DNA of 38,324 nt from Spirulina sp. CCY15215 (GCF_016888125.1 NZ_JACSWA010000598.1:1-38324); one strand, 5' to 3'; shown: positions 25,462 through 35,139, counted from the first letter of the stretch. Numbers and translations are program-made. The notes: generated by a model from the letters alone, not told the origin.

Positions 25462-26910
25462 ATGGATCGATCGCAATGGGTTAATGCAATTGTATTTATT
25501 ATTGGATTTCCCTTTTTAACCATTATTTTAGGAGAAATTGTCGATCGCCTAGAAACTCGCAAAAATATAGGCTGGGCAAAATTATTAGGAAATATTCGCA
25601 TTCTCGTTTTACCTTCCCTCGCAACTTGGGTGGTGATCCATCAATTTTTGGCAGTGACTCGCGAAAGTTGGTTGCTTAAAGGGATCGAATCTCTGATCGG
25701 ATATAGTGCGATCGTCGCTCTTCTCAACCTAATTGGAATCCTGTTTATTCGCAATCCCAAAGCTAAATCTCAGCCTCTTTTTATCGTTCCTCGTTTATTC
25801 GTACAGATCGCTCACATTCTCGTTATTTTAAGCGTGGGAGCATATATATTAAGTAGTATTTGGCAAGTCGATTTAAGCAGTATTGCGACCGCTTTAGGAG
25901 TCGGTTCCCTGGTCATTGCTTTAGCGTTGCAAAATACCCTCAGTAATCTAGTCTCTGGATTTTTGTTGCTTTTTGATAGTCCTTTTAAGGTGGGAGACTG
26001 GATTCGCTTTGGAGATATTGAAGGGCAAATTGTGGATCTCAACTGGCGATCGGTACGTTTAAAAACCCTAGATCGGGATTTATTAATTGTTCCTAATAGT
26101 GTTTTAGATGGGGAAAATATTTATAATTATCATAGTGGCGATCGCCTTCACGCTGAACGCTATTTAGTCGGTTTCTCTTATGATGATCCTCCCAATCACG
26201 TCAAGCGAGTTTTAGAAAGTGCAACAGCAGAAACTCATCGCATCTTATCTCAACCTCGTCCAGAAGTCCGAACTGTATCCTATGATGATTTTGCTATTAC
26301 TTATGAAGTGAAGTATTTCATCGATGATTTTCAATATGTTGAAGAAATTAGGAATGAATTTAGAACCAGCATTTTTTACGCAGCTAAACGGAATGGTTTA
26401 ACGATTCCTTTCCCCATTCGGACTATATATCACGTCCGTCAATCAATTCCTCGAAGGGAAGAATATCTCGAACAAATACAGAATTTTTTACAATCTTTAC
26501 CCTATTTTGTCTCTCTTGAACCCAATACGATCGCCAAATTTGCAGAAAAGGCGGCGATACAAGTATATGGTATTGGCGATCGCGTGGTGAGAGAAGGAGA
26601 ATCCGACGATGGTTTATATATCATTCAAGAGGGAAAAATTCGCCTTTTTGTCGCGGATTTACACGGCCATCAAAAGGAAGTTGCTTATCTATCTCAAGAG
26701 GACTTTTTTGGCGAAACAGCTTTACTTCCAGGGGAAGTTAGCTTGGTGACAGGAATTGTGACTCAAGATTTGACCGTTTTGGTACTCCCTTCTGAAGTTG
26801 TAGCAGAGTCGATCGCCGGAAGCGCTCGTTTTGCCAAACAAATGTATCATTTTATTGAGGAACGGAAAGCACAAATCTACCTGACTAAAGGTGCGAAAAG
26901 TTTATCTTAG
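25462..26910 (+). CDS. MscS-type channel with C-terminal cyclic-nucleotide-binding fold
   Basis: A 482-residue protein. Four or five membrane helices lead to the MscS pore helix (about 141-170, IATALGVGSLVIALALQNTL) and the beta domain (FKVGDWIRFGDIEGQIVDLNWRS). The vestibule follows to about 335, then a cyclic-nucleotide-binding (CNB) fold at about 345-465. This is the architecture of bacterial cyclic-nucleotide-gated MscS channels. The phosphate-binding cassette keeps the Glu (FGETALLPGE, E418), but the Arg that contacts the cyclic phosphate in the usual PRSATV segment is replaced (S427). Binding of cAMP or cGMP is therefore doubtful. It forms an operon with the preceding receptor, whose cyclase domain is also impaired. 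Confidence 0.88.
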   Translation: MDRSQWVNAIVFIIGFPFLTIILGEIVDRLETRKNIGWAKLLGNIRILVLPSLATWVVIHQFLAVTRESWLLKGIESLIGYSAIVALLNLIGILFIRNPKAKSQPLFIVPRLFVQIAHILVILSVGAYILSSIWQVDLSSIATALGVGSLVIALALQNTLSNLVSGFLLLFDSPFKVGDWIRFGDIEGQIVDLNWRSVRLKTLDRDLLIVPNSVLDGENIYNYHSGDRLHAERYLVGFSYDDPPNHVKRVLESATAETHRILSQPRPEVRTVSYDDFAITYEVKYFIDDFQYVEEIRNEFRTSIFYAAKRNGLTIPFPIRTIYHVRQSIPRREEYLEQIQNFLQSLPYFVSLEPNTIAKFAEKAAIQVYGIGDRVVREGESDDGLYIIQEGKIRLFVADLHGHQKEVAYLSQEDFFGETALLPGEVSLVTGIVTQDLTVLVLPSEVVAESIAGSARFAKQMYHFIEERKAQIYLTKGAKSLS

Positions 26911-26940
26911 GATTTGGCATAAAATTGGGATATAAGTGAT

Positions 26941-28149
26941 TTATCTGGCTATTATTTTCTCTTTTAAGGATAAAATACGCTCGATCGCCTCTTCTACGGA
27001 TTTATCGGGGGTAGAGGCTCCGGAGGTAATACCGATCGCTATTTTACCCTCTGGCAACCAATTCTCTGTTACTGCGATCGCCTTGTCTAAAGGTTTATGT
27101 TCGATGCGATTTCCAGGGCCAATGCGATCGGCGCTATCGATATGATAAGAAATAATGCCTTTATCAATGGCAATTTCCTGTAGGTGGGTAGTATTAGAAG
27201 AGTTAAAACCACCAATGACAACCATGAGAGATAAATCTTCTTTAACGAGGCCAAACATGGCATCTTGACGCTCTTGAGTAGCATCACAAATCGTATTGAA
27301 ACTCATAAAATGCGCGTTAAATTCTATCGGTCCATATTTTTCCAGCATGGTTTTTTCAAAGAGTTTCCCGATCGCCTCAGTTTCGCTTTTAAGCATAGTC
27401 GTTTGATTGGCGACACCAATACGCTCTAGATCGCGATCGGGATCGAACCCGAGAGAATGAGCATTAGTAAATTTAGCTAAGAATTCTTCTTTATCGCCAC
27501 CCTGCAAAATATAATTGCGAACATATTCCGCTTCTTTTAAATTCAAAACGACTAAATAAGTTCCTGCAAAAGAACTGGTTGCAACGGTTTCTTCATGTTT
27601 GTATTTGCCGTGAATAATCGAAGTATGCTTTTTCTTCTTATGTTTTTCCACAGAATTCCAGACTTTAGAAACCCAAGGACAAGTTGTATCGACAATTGTG
27701 CAGCCGCGATCGTTGAGAAATTTCATTTCTTGAACGCTGGCACCAAAAGCAGGTAAAATAACAATATCGCCAGTCTCAACCACTGAAAAATCTTTCTCTC
27801 CTGCTTTGACTTCAATAAAACCGACTTCCATTTCCTGTAAGCGTGTATTAACACTAGGATTATGGATAATTTCATTGGTGATCCAAATTCGTTCCTCGGG
27901 AAAATGACTGCGAGTTTCGTAAGCCATTGCTACAGCACGTTCAACTCCCCAACAAAACCCAAAAGATTCTGCTAAAAAGATAGTCACGTCGCCGCGATCG
28001 AGACGATAATTATTATCGCGAATTTCTTGAATTAAACTGCTTTGATATTCAGTATTTAAAGCCACAACAGCTTCTTTATGATTGCCAAATCCCCGACGGT
28101 AGTAATTAGGGGAATGATTGAGATCGCGTTTAAAAGTTTTTGTATCCAT
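26941..28149 (-). CDS. ispH: 4-hydroxy-3-methylbut-2-enyl diphosphate reductase
   Basis: A 402-residue enzyme that makes IPP and DMAPP in the last step of the MEP isoprenoid pathway, using a [4Fe-4S] cluster. The three cluster cysteines are visible: C66 ([10 protein letters not shown]), C157 ([11 protein letters not shown]) and C288 ([12 protein letters not shown]). The length and the N-terminal extension ([17 protein letters not shown]) are those of cyanobacterial and plastid IspH. It feeds carotenoid, chlorophyll and quinone side-chain synthesis. Its 5' leader, after the upstream SGNH gene, consists almost wholly of 8-bp tandem repeats. It is convergent with the channel gene; only 30 bp separate the stops. 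Confidence 0.95.
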   Translation of the reverse strand: MDTKTFKRDLNHSPNYYRRGFGNHKEAVVALNTEYQSSLIQEIRDNNYRLDRGDVTIFLAESFGFCWGVERAVAMAYETRSHFPEERIWITNEIIHNPSVNTRLQEMEVGFIEVKAGEKDFSVVETGDIVILPAFGASVQEMKFLNDRGCTIVDTTCPWVSKVWNSVEKHKKKKHTSIIHGKYKHEETVATSSFAGTYLVVLNLKEAEYVRNYILQGGDKEEFLAKFTNAHSLGFDPDRDLERIGVANQTTMLKSETEAIGKLFEKTMLEKYGPIEFNAHFMSFNTICDATQERQDAMFGLVKEDLSLMVVIGGFNSSNTTHLQEIAIDKGIISYHIDSADRIGPGNRIEHKPLDKAIAVTENWLPEGKIAIGITSGASTPDKSVEEAIERILSLKEKIIAR

Positions 28150-28157
28150 GTTTTGTT

Positions 28158-28197
28158 ACCTGTTTACCTGTTTGCCTGTTTGCCTGTTTGCCTATTC
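28158..28197. repeat. 8-bp tandem repeats in the ispH leader
   Basis: Four units of (A/G)CCTGTTT and one degenerate unit occupy nearly all of the 50 bp between the SGNH hydrolase stop and the ispH ATG. Confidence 0.85.
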
Positions 28198-28199
28198 CC

Positions 28200-29207
28200 T
28201 CACTGATAAGCAATTTGGTCGAAAATTTTTAAAGCAGTTGACCACACTTTATATCCTTCCGAATTAAGGTGCAAACCGTCGGTACTGAGTTCCATTCTTA
28301 AGTTACCGCGATCGTCGGCAAAAAGGGGATAGAGATCGAGAAAAAGAGCATTTTCCTCTCGAGCGATCGCTTGGAGTTGATAATTGAGGTGTCGCACTCG
28401 TTCATTCGGGATTTCCAAGAGGCGATCGCGACCTTCCCAAGTGGCTTTTTCAGCACTGTGGGGCAGAATGGACTGTACGATGATTCGGGTGCGAGGATGG
28501 GCATTTTTCAAGTCTTGGAGAATGAGCCGATAATTAGCCAAAATGGTTTCATCGCCAATGCCTGCCAAGATATCATTAATCCCGATCATCAAGAAGAAAG
28601 TTTCTGGACTGGTGCGATCGAGTAAATGCAAACGACGCAATAATCCTTTGGTTTTCTCTCCCGAAATGCCTTGATTGAGCCAAGTTTTGTTAGTGGGGAG
28701 AAAATTCTGATTAAACCAGAGTGTAATCGAATCTCCCAAGAGAACAGATAAATTATTCGGTTGTACCTCAGCCATACTATTTGCTTCTCGTGCCAATAAT
28801 TCCACCCATTGGCGGTAATTCAGGCGCTGACTCGGATTGTTTTGTTCTTGGGCGAGGGGGGTTTTAGCCAGTAGCTGCATGGACGCACCCGAGAAATTAG
28901 CTAAAGCAATTTCTGAAGGGATTGGCTGTTGCTGCCAAAGATAGACAACTGCTAATAATAAAATGCCATTGGCAGTTAAGGACAAAACCGACCAATTGTA
29001 GGCGGTAATACTTCTATCCTGGGTTTGTAGGTGAGGCCTTCCCCCGCGAGACGATCGCCTCCGCAGTTCATTTTTGAGTTTACCTCGATCACGATCGCCC
29101 GGATTTACGGACAATTGAGAACGATTGTTTTGCTCTAAAGTTTTGTCCCGATCGCGATCGGGTCTTCTCTTGACCCGACGAGAATGCTTTTTCCAAGGCA
29201 CAGACAC
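28200..29207 (-). CDS. Membrane-anchored SGNH/GDSL hydrolase
   Basis: A 335-residue protein. The first 65 residues are very basic and disordered, then one membrane helix (about 70-90) precedes the catalytic domain, so the enzyme is probably a type II anchored protein facing the periplasm. The four SGNH blocks are present: nucleophile S160 in VLLGDSITLW, the Gly of block II (NQGISGEKT), N211 in MIGINDIL, and D310/H313 in STDGLHLNSEGY. Members act as esterases or acylhydrolases, often on polysaccharides or lipids; the substrate here is unknown. It is upstream of ispH, likely in the same transcript. Confidence 0.85.
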   Translation of the reverse strand: MSVPWKKHSRRVKRRPDRDRDKTLEQNNRSQLSVNPGDRDRGKLKNELRRRSSRGGRPHLQTQDRSITAYNWSVLSLTANGILLLAVVYLWQQQPIPSEIALANFSGASMQLLAKTPLAQEQNNPSQRLNYRQWVELLAREANSMAEVQPNNLSVLLGDSITLWFNQNFLPTNKTWLNQGISGEKTKGLLRRLHLLDRTSPETFFLMIGINDILAGIGDETILANYRLILQDLKNAHPRTRIIVQSILPHSAEKATWEGRDRLLEIPNERVRHLNYQLQAIAREENALFLDLYPLFADDRGNLRMELSTDGLHLNSEGYKVWSTALKIFDQIAYQ

Positions 29208-29416
29208 GCATTGTCTCCTAGTTGTTTGATTTGCTTCCTAGTTTGACCGAGAAGGGAAAAAAGTAAAGACCTACCTTTGACCCAGAGGACGGGGAACATT
29301 GACGATGCACCCCTAGGATTCCTCATTTTAGGATAAAAGGCAGGCTTTCTAGATGTAAATTTGCTGAAATGTTAGGGAAATAGGAATAAAGTCAGGCTGC
29401 GCGATCGCATCAAAAC

Positions 29417-30934
29417 TTAAATTTCTCCAGCGACATCGCTACCGCTAACCGGAGAAACTGTTCCTCCAGAAAAGGTATCGGTTTCGGTAACGAAGCCGCT
29501 ATATGCCTCCATTCCGTGTTCGCTGATATCCAAACCTCGCATTTCTTCTTCTGCTCCAACACGAATGCCTAAGATAGCTTTGAGAAGTAACCAAACAATA
29601 GAGCTAAAGGCAACAGTAAAACCACCAACGGAGAGAATACCGACAATTTGAGCTAAGAAATTCGCACCGCCAAAAATGGCCACGGCGATCGTTCCCCAGA
29701 TTCCATTGACGAGGTGAACCGAAAGCGCCCCTACAGGATCGTCAATTCTGATGGCATCAAAGAAGGCAACAGCAAAGACCACAAGGACTCCTGCGATCGC
29801 GCCGACAATAACGGCTCCCCAATAGGGAATGGCATCGCAACCGGCGGTAATTCCCACCAATCCAGCTAAAATGCCGTTAACGACCATTGATAAGTCAGGC
29901 TTGCCATCTTTAACCCATGAGGTGATAGTGGCAAGAACCCCCCCCGCAGATGCGGCAAGAGTGGTGGTCAGAGCAATATAGGTAATATTGGGGGTTGCAC
30001 CTAATTCTGAACCGGGGTTGAATCCATACCAACCAATCCACAGAATCAAACATCCCAAGGTAGCAATACTCATATTGTGGCCGGGGATGGCATTAACACC
30101 GCCACTGGCGGGATATTTGCTGATTCTTGGACCGAGGAAAGCCGCCCCCATTAATGCCGCCCAACCGCCAACAGAGTGAACGACAGTAGAACCTGCAAAA
30201 TCATGGAAGCCAACATCTTCACCAAAGGGAAGAGAGCTTAACCAGCCTCCCGCCCAAACCCAGTGACCGGTGATGGGATAGGAAATAGCAACCAGTAAAA
30301 AGGCAAAGATAATGAAAGAGGTAAAATGAATCCTTTCTGCTACTGTTCCAGAAACAATGGTGGCAGCCGTTGCAGCAAAGGCAACTTGGAATAAAAAGGC
30401 TACGGAAATTGGCAGTCCTCCGGGAAATGGATCGAGTCCGTAAGTTGCCGGATCGCTACTGGCTAGGAAAAAGCCACTCATGCCAATAAAGGGGCCTCCC
30501 GGGGCTGCCCCATACATAAAGGCAAAACCAACCGCCCAGTAAGCCAATACAGCAATCCCAAAAACAATCAAGTTTTTGGCAAGGATATTCACTGCATTTT
30601 TTTGGCGGCAGAATCCTGCTTCTACCATTGCAAAACCAGCGTTCATGAAGATCACCAGCACGGCACAGAAGAAGACAAAAACCGTATCCAAAATCCCTTT
30701 GATGACGGCTGGATCGCTCATGTCCATTTCGTCAAGGTCAAAGGCGTGCTGGGCAACTGCCGCGCCGTCCCAAACCAAGACAATAATGGCAACTAAGGGG
30801 ATGCAGATCAGCCACGTGGGAGAAAACCAACGCGAGATTTTTTTGAAAGATTTGAGATAAGGGGATGTTCCTGTCGCGAAGCGCGATCGCTGTTTCCGCC
30901 CCGACCTCACACTCTCTGTTGTTGAATTGGACAT
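29417..30934 (-). CDS. amt: Ammonium transporter, Amt family
   Basis: A 505-residue membrane protein with the Amt fold of about eleven helices preceded by an N-terminal extension with a further hydrophobic segment (about 38-58) that may be a signal peptide. The twin pore histidines are H253 ([13 protein letters not shown]) and H407 ([11 protein letters not shown]). Other signatures include [13 protein letters not shown], then GTVAERIHF, and [20 protein letters not shown]. The protein takes up ammonium, or recaptures leaked ammonia, at the plasma membrane. Upstream at 31234-31247 is an NtcA-type site, as expected for nitrogen control. No glnB gene lies beside it. Confidence 0.95.
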   Translation of the reverse strand: MSNSTTESVRSGRKQRSRFATGTSPYLKSFKKISRWFSPTWLICIPLVAIIVLVWDGAAVAQHAFDLDEMDMSDPAVIKGILDTVFVFFCAVLVIFMNAGFAMVEAGFCRQKNAVNILAKNLIVFGIAVLAYWAVGFAFMYGAAPGGPFIGMSGFFLASSDPATYGLDPFPGGLPISVAFLFQVAFAATAATIVSGTVAERIHFTSFIIFAFLLVAISYPITGHWVWAGGWLSSLPFGEDVGFHDFAGSTVVHSVGGWAALMGAAFLGPRISKYPASGGVNAIPGHNMSIATLGCLILWIGWYGFNPGSELGATPNITYIALTTTLAASAGGVLATITSWVKDGKPDLSMVVNGILAGLVGITAGCDAIPYWGAVIVGAIAGVLVVFAVAFFDAIRIDDPVGALSVHLVNGIWGTIAVAIFGGANFLAQIVGILSVGGFTVAFSSIVWLLLKAILGIRVGAEEEMRGLDISEHGMEAYSGFVTETDTFSGGTVSPVSGSDVAGEI

Positions 30935-31294
30935 CGTTACAAAACTTTCCTGAATTTAAGCAACACGGTTCAAGCGTTAACCCGGAACTCGTTCTGTCAG
31001 ATTGAAATTCCCAACAGATTCCGTTCGTTTCCATTCTTGCTTGCCCTTGAATGGGGTTAGCATATCATTTGAATGGGGACTTGCTCTGAACTTATACAAT
31101 TACCCGATTTAACTTCAAAAGTCTAGTCTTATTAGAGATTAAAATATACGATTGTTACGATTGTTGCAAAGTTAAGAACATAAATATGAGAGGGTAAATT
31201 CACCAATCTTGTAATGTTTCCTTTTTTCTTTCTGTATCTTTAATTACAGTTATTTGAGATTAATGATTACTTAATAATCCTACGTTAAAATTGT
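30935..31294. other. Upstream region of the ammonium transporter
   Basis: 360 bp without a gene, AT-rich, between the start of amt and the end of the TauE/SafE-like gene (both minus strand). It contains the NtcA-type palindrome at about 31240, leaving a leader of about 270 nt before the amt ATG if transcription starts near it. Confidence 0.6.
31234..31247. promoter_or_regulatory. Candidate NtcA binding site
   Basis: GTATCTTTAATTAC fits the NtcA consensus GTA-N8-TAC exactly, and the flanks extend the symmetry to CTGTA-N8-TACAG. A weak -10-like TACAAG lies about 20 bp further along the minus strand. NtcA is the cyanobacterial nitrogen regulator and controls amt genes in several species. Confidence 0.65.
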
Positions 31295-32083
31295 TTATTG
31301 AACATCCTTCAGTGACATTCCCGATCGCCAAAAGAAGTAAATGGCAAGAATAGCTAAGAGAGTACGAAAACACAAATTCACAACGCGATCGGGGAGTTTT
31401 GGTAAATAGCGGGTACTTATTCTCGCGCCCAATAAACCGCCGACTCCCAAAAAGATTCCGGGTAGCAATAAAACATTATTTTCCAGGGCATGACCGATAC
31501 AAGCTGCAATTGAAGTGATGACAATAACTCCCAAGCTGGTTTGGATTGCTGTTTTAATGGTTTCTCCCAGCAGGAGCATTTGTAAGGGAACCATAATTAC
31601 TCCGCCACCGACTCCAAAAAGTCCGGCTAAAAGTCCGGCTAACCCTCCGGTAATTAAGCGGAAGATTAAGGGCTTAATGCCTTCTCTATGGAAGGATGTC
31701 GTTTCAGATGTATCCCTGAGACGTTTTCGTAACATCCCCAAAAAAATTGTAACGATTAGTAATACACCAAATGCGCCTTCTTTAAGGTAGGTGGGCAGTT
31801 GGCCGACTAAATAGACTCCTATTTGTGCTGTGGCGATCGCCGGCAGTCCCAAGAGAATAATATTTTTAGGTTGGAGGAACCCCATACGCCAGTTTTGTAG
31901 GGTTCCTGACAGGGCAGTGATAACAATGGCTAAACTACTTGTAGCAATGGCTTGATTGTAGGGATAGCCCAAACCTACTAAAATTGGCACTAGCACCGTC
32001 CCTCCGCCAATTCCGAATAATCCGGCCAGCAGCCCGGCAAATAAGCCCGCAAAAGGCAATAGAATCCAGTTTGTGGCAACCAC
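31295..32083 (-). CDS. TauE/SafE-family permease (TSUP)
   Basis: A 262-residue membrane protein with the internal duplication of this family: LFGIGGGTVLVPIL in the first half and LFGVGGGVIMVPLQ in the second, each followed by three or four helices. The family exports or imports small organic or sulfur anions such as sulfite or sulfoacetate; the substrate cannot be judged from sequence. It lies upstream of amt on the same strand but is separated by the NtcA-type promoter region, so it is probably an independent unit. Confidence 0.85.
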   Translation of the reverse strand: MVATNWILLPFAGLFAGLLAGLFGIGGGTVLVPILVGLGYPYNQAIATSSLAIVITALSGTLQNWRMGFLQPKNIILLGLPAIATAQIGVYLVGQLPTYLKEGAFGVLLIVTIFLGMLRKRLRDTSETTSFHREGIKPLIFRLITGGLAGLLAGLFGVGGGVIMVPLQMLLLGETIKTAIQTSLGVIVITSIAACIGHALENNVLLLPGIFLGVGGLLGARISTRYLPKLPDRVVNLCFRTLLAILAIYFFWRSGMSLKDVQ

Positions 32084-32193
32084 GCTTTTTCAGTTAAAGG
32101 TTAATATTAGATATAGTTAACCGCAAGATCTCGGGCTTGTCGAATTGACGGGAAAATGTTACGAGTATAAGGAAAAATATTTTGGCGATCGCG

Positions 32194-32397
32194 ATGAAAG
32201 AGTTTTTTGAAAATGTTTTGCGCTACCAACGCTATTTTATTACCATCACATTAGGGATTTTCTTTGCGCTGTTTGGCTGGTTGAAACCTTTACTCAAAAA
32301 TCCTGTCACGGCAGTTGCTTTAGTCGGAATGCTTGTTAGTATTTTGATTTTTGTGACTTTAACCCTGAGAGGAATGTTAGGATTATCAACACTTTGA
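32194..32397 (+). CDS. DUF751/Ycf33-like small membrane protein
   Basis: A 67-residue protein from the ATG at 32194 (MKEFFENVLRYQRYFITI). Two predicted membrane helices (YFITITLGIFFALFGWL and AVALVGMLVSILIFVTLTL) match the DUF751 family, which includes plastid Ycf33. The family is confined to cyanobacteria and plastids and probably sits in the thylakoid membrane; its role is not established. An in-frame TTG at 32182 overlaps a HIP1 site and is less likely as a start. It precedes rbfA by about 90 bp. Confidence 0.85.
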   Translation: MKEFFENVLRYQRYFITITLGIFFALFGWLKPLLKNPVTAVALVGMLVSILIFVTLTLRGMLGLSTL

Positions 32398-32486
32398 GAA
32401 AATAAAGCGAATTTGTTGTTAATGGGGCGATCGCAACATTCGCCACTGTTTAGATATTAAGTATTGCCAATAACTGAGGGAGAATT

Positions 32487-32933
32487 ATGGCTAATAGTCG
32501 TCGAGTTTCTAGGGTTTCTGCTTTAATTAAGCGCGAAGTCGGTCAATTATTATTTAATGGCATCAAGGATGATCGTGTGGTGGGAATGGTCAGCGTTACC
32601 GATGTGGACGTTTCCGGAGATCTACAACACGTTAAAATTTTTGTCAGTATTTATGGAACTGAAGAGGTCAAAATGCAAACAATGGAAGGGTTAAAAGCCT
32701 CTAAGGGTTGGGTGCGCCGCGAACTAGGTCAACGGGTACGCTTGCGACGCACTCCAGAGGTGGTTTTTATTGAGGATCGCGCTCTCGAACGCGGCGATCG
32801 CATGATTCACTTATTAGAAGAGATTGTGGGGGATTCTAGCTCATCCAATACTGAACCGGAAACTGAAGGCGATCGCCAACCTCTCGTTGCAGAAGAAATA
32901 GAAACAGACACGGAAATAACCCCAAAAACATAA
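32487..32933 (+). CDS. rbfA: Ribosome-binding factor A
   Basis: A 148-residue cytoplasmic protein of the RbfA family, which binds the 30S subunit and helps 16S rRNA mature, most important in the cold. The KH-like fold shows as [20 protein letters not shown], then [20 protein letters not shown] and [21 protein letters not shown]. The last 30 residues are an acidic tail. The ATG follows a GGGAG ribosome site. The glycosidase gene begins only 6 bp after the stop. Confidence 0.95.
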   Translation: MANSRRVSRVSALIKREVGQLLFNGIKDDRVVGMVSVTDVDVSGDLQHVKIFVSIYGTEEVKMQTMEGLKASKGWVRRELGQRVRLRRTPEVVFIEDRALERGDRMIHLLEEIVGDSSSSNTEPETEGDRQPLVAEEIETDTEITPKT

Positions 32934-32939
32934 TAAAAA

Positions 32940-34538
32940 ATGAAAAACGAAATTGGCCAAATGCTTGTGGTGCGGGCATCTGGTCATTTATTTGACCAAC
33001 AAATTCGCTATCCGGTTTGGGAGGCAACCCAGCAACAATTACAATATTGGCTCGCCGATCTGAATATTGGTGGGGTTATTTTGCTGGGGGGAAGTGTGGT
33101 TGAATTAGCCGCGCGATCGCGTCAATTACAAAATTGGGCGAAAACGCCCCTTCTCATTGCTGCGGATATTGAAGAGGGAGTCGGACAGCGTTTTCCGGGT
33201 GGGACCTGGTTTCCTCCTCCCATGGCCTTAAGCGCGATCGCCGATCGCAAAACCGCGCAACAATGTGCAGCAGAAATGGGGAAAACCACAGCGCGAGAAG
33301 CCCTTGCAGCAGGGATTAATTGGCTTCTCGCCCCGGTTGTTGATGTTAATAATAATCCCGATAATCCTGTCATTAATATTCGCGCTTTTGGGGATACTCC
33401 CGAAGCCGTAACGGAACTAGCAACAGCTTTTATTGCGGGATGTCAGCATTATCCCGTTTTAACGACAGCCAAACATTTTCCTGGACATGGGGACACCGCG
33501 ACGGATTCTCATTTGGACTTACCCGCGATCGCCCATTCAGAAAAGCGTCTCCATGAGGTCGAATTACCCCCCTTTATAGGCGCGATCGCCGCCGGGGTTG
33601 ATAGCATCATGACGGCTCATTTACGGGTTTTAGCGTGGGATGAAGAGACTCCCGCAACCCTCTCCTATCCCATTCTGACGGAGCAACTGCGGCACAAGAT
33701 GGGTTTTGAGGGCTTAATTGTCACCGATGCCCTTGTGATGGCTGGAGTTGCCAATTATGCTGATGCTGAGGAAATTTGCTTGCAGGCGATCGAAGCCGGT
33801 GCCGATATTCTCTTAATGCCCGCGAATCCAGAAAAAGCAATTGCAGCCATTGAGAATGCCGTAAAAACTGGGCGAATTTCCCGCGATCGCCTTCGTGCTT
33901 CCCTCGATCGCATTCGCACAGCAAAAGAGAAAATTAGTGCGAATGCCCTAGCGCGATCGCCCCAAAAACAAGATGCGGCGATCGCCCTCTCCTTCGATCC
34001 TTCTCAATTTGCCCAAACCCGCGATCGCGCCACTGTCGAAACAATTTTACGAGAGTCAATGCAGCAAGGGGGAAATTTGCCCCTACAACCGCCCCAAACC
34101 CCTCACCAAGGGATTAATGCGATCGTCGCCAACACCCTTCTCAACAATGATTTCCTTGGTTTCCACACCCCCGCCATTACCATTCCCCGTCAATTAGGTT
34201 ACGAATTGCAACTTTTACAACCCCAACATTTAGAGCAACTGCTCACTTTCTCATCCATTGTCTTACAACTGTTCGTGCGAGGAAATCCCTTTCGCGGTAG
34301 TGCCAGTCTCACTCCTGAAACGCGATCGGTAATTAAAGGTTTGTTAAGAAACGGTCAAATCAAGGCCATTGCCATATACGGTAGTCCCTATACCGTCGAG
34401 TGGTTATTGCCAGACTTAACTCCCGATCTTCCTTGGGCGTTCTCTTATGGGCAAATGCCCACCGCACAAAAGATAATGTGGGAATTTTTGTTGGGTTCGG
34501 AAATATTAGAAAATGTTCGGCAAAATGCTTTTATATAA
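32940..34538 (+). CDS. Glycoside hydrolase family 3 (beta-N-acetylhexosaminidase-like)
   Basis: A 532-residue protein. The first 350 residues are a GH3 TIM barrel: IAADIEEGVGQRF, the substrate-binding KHFPGHGDTATDSH (178-191) typical of NagZ-type enzymes, and the probable nucleophile D263 in GLIVTDALVMAG. NagZ removes N-acetylglucosamine from peptidoglycan fragments during wall recycling. The C-terminal 180 residues look like the second alpha/beta domain of longer GH3 enzymes, so this is a two-domain form. There is no signal peptide, so it should act in the cytoplasm. It is co-transcribed with rbfA. Confidence 0.88.
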   Translation: MKNEIGQMLVVRASGHLFDQQIRYPVWEATQQQLQYWLADLNIGGVILLGGSVVELAARSRQLQNWAKTPLLIAADIEEGVGQRFPGGTWFPPPMALSAIADRKTAQQCAAEMGKTTAREALAAGINWLLAPVVDVNNNPDNPVINIRAFGDTPEAVTELATAFIAGCQHYPVLTTAKHFPGHGDTATDSHLDLPAIAHSEKRLHEVELPPFIGAIAAGVDSIMTAHLRVLAWDEETPATLSYPILTEQLRHKMGFEGLIVTDALVMAGVANYADAEEICLQAIEAGADILLMPANPEKAIAAIENAVKTGRISRDRLRASLDRIRTAKEKISANALARSPQKQDAAIALSFDPSQFAQTRDRATVETILRESMQQGGNLPLQPPQTPHQGINAIVANTLLNNDFLGFHTPAITIPRQLGYELQLLQPQHLEQLLTFSSIVLQLFVRGNPFRGSASLTPETRSVIKGLLRNGQIKAIAIYGSPYTVEWLLPDLTPDLPWAFSYGQMPTAQKIMWEFLLGSEILENVRQNAFI

Positions 34539-34814
34539 CTTATATTAATCTTTGCCCGAAAAAAAATACTTCCTCTTCTCTATTTTTGAGAAGAACCCAA
34601 AAGCAGTCTTTTAATGGCTTTTCCCTTGTTTTTCTTCCCCCGTGCAGAACTTATACCGATCTCAATCCAGTTTTAGAATTCTTATCTTCCTAGGAGATTG
34701 AACTGTAACTCCTTATACTGAATTAAGTGCAGTTACCCTAAGAAGGATTGCTCGAAGTTACTGTTCGAGATTGCTGCTCGACATTTCTAGAAAACGGCTC
34801 GCGTTAGGTGAATT
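34539..34814. other. Intergenic region with hairpins
   Basis: 276 bp. A 7-bp stem (TCTTCTC 34574-34580 / GAGAAGA 34588-34594, 7-nt loop) lies shortly after the glycosidase stop and may help end its transcript, although no T tract follows. A second hairpin, CTCGAA/TTCGAG, lies at about 34752-34770. The rest should contain the DUF4327 promoter. Confidence 0.45.
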
Positions 34815-35081
34815 ATGACTGTTCCAACTTTAATATCTGCCCCTTCCATTATCCCGTCTACCCCTTCAGGCTTTCGCTATTCCATTGATTTACTTAAAGA
34901 TGAAGCAAGAGGATTGGTGGATAGAGGAATGGTGAGCCGCCAACAACCCATTTACGTCCTTTGTCAACATATTCCCGCCCGTGAATGGATCTTCGTCGAA
35001 TGCGAGTTAGAGAAATGCGAATACTTGCTTCGCGATCGCATTGGAGATTTAATCGGCTCAGAGACTTGGGAAAACGACTGA
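34815..35081 (+). CDS. DUF4327-family protein
   Basis: An 88-residue protein. The segment YSIDLLKDEARGLVDRGMVS, followed by RQQPIYVLCQHIPAREW and ECELEKCEYLLRDRIGDLIG, matches the DUF4327 family found in cyanobacteria. It is soluble and has three Cys, two of them (CELEKC) close together. No function is established. The N-terminal 20 residues (Pro, Ser and Thr rich) are variable and probably disordered. It is convergent with the small unknown gene on its right. Confidence 0.8.
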   Translation: MTVPTLISAPSIIPSTPSGFRYSIDLLKDEARGLVDRGMVSRQQPIYVLCQHIPAREWIFVECELEKCEYLLRDRIGDLIGSETWEND

Positions 35082-35139
35082 ATTTATCTAATTCAATTTA
35101 TCTAATTTACCTAATTTACCTTGACCTTCATTTTCTCGC

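Noticed and set aside
27644-27652. A TTTTCCACA DnaA box inside ispH
   Set aside because: Single occurrence within a coding region, expected by chance.
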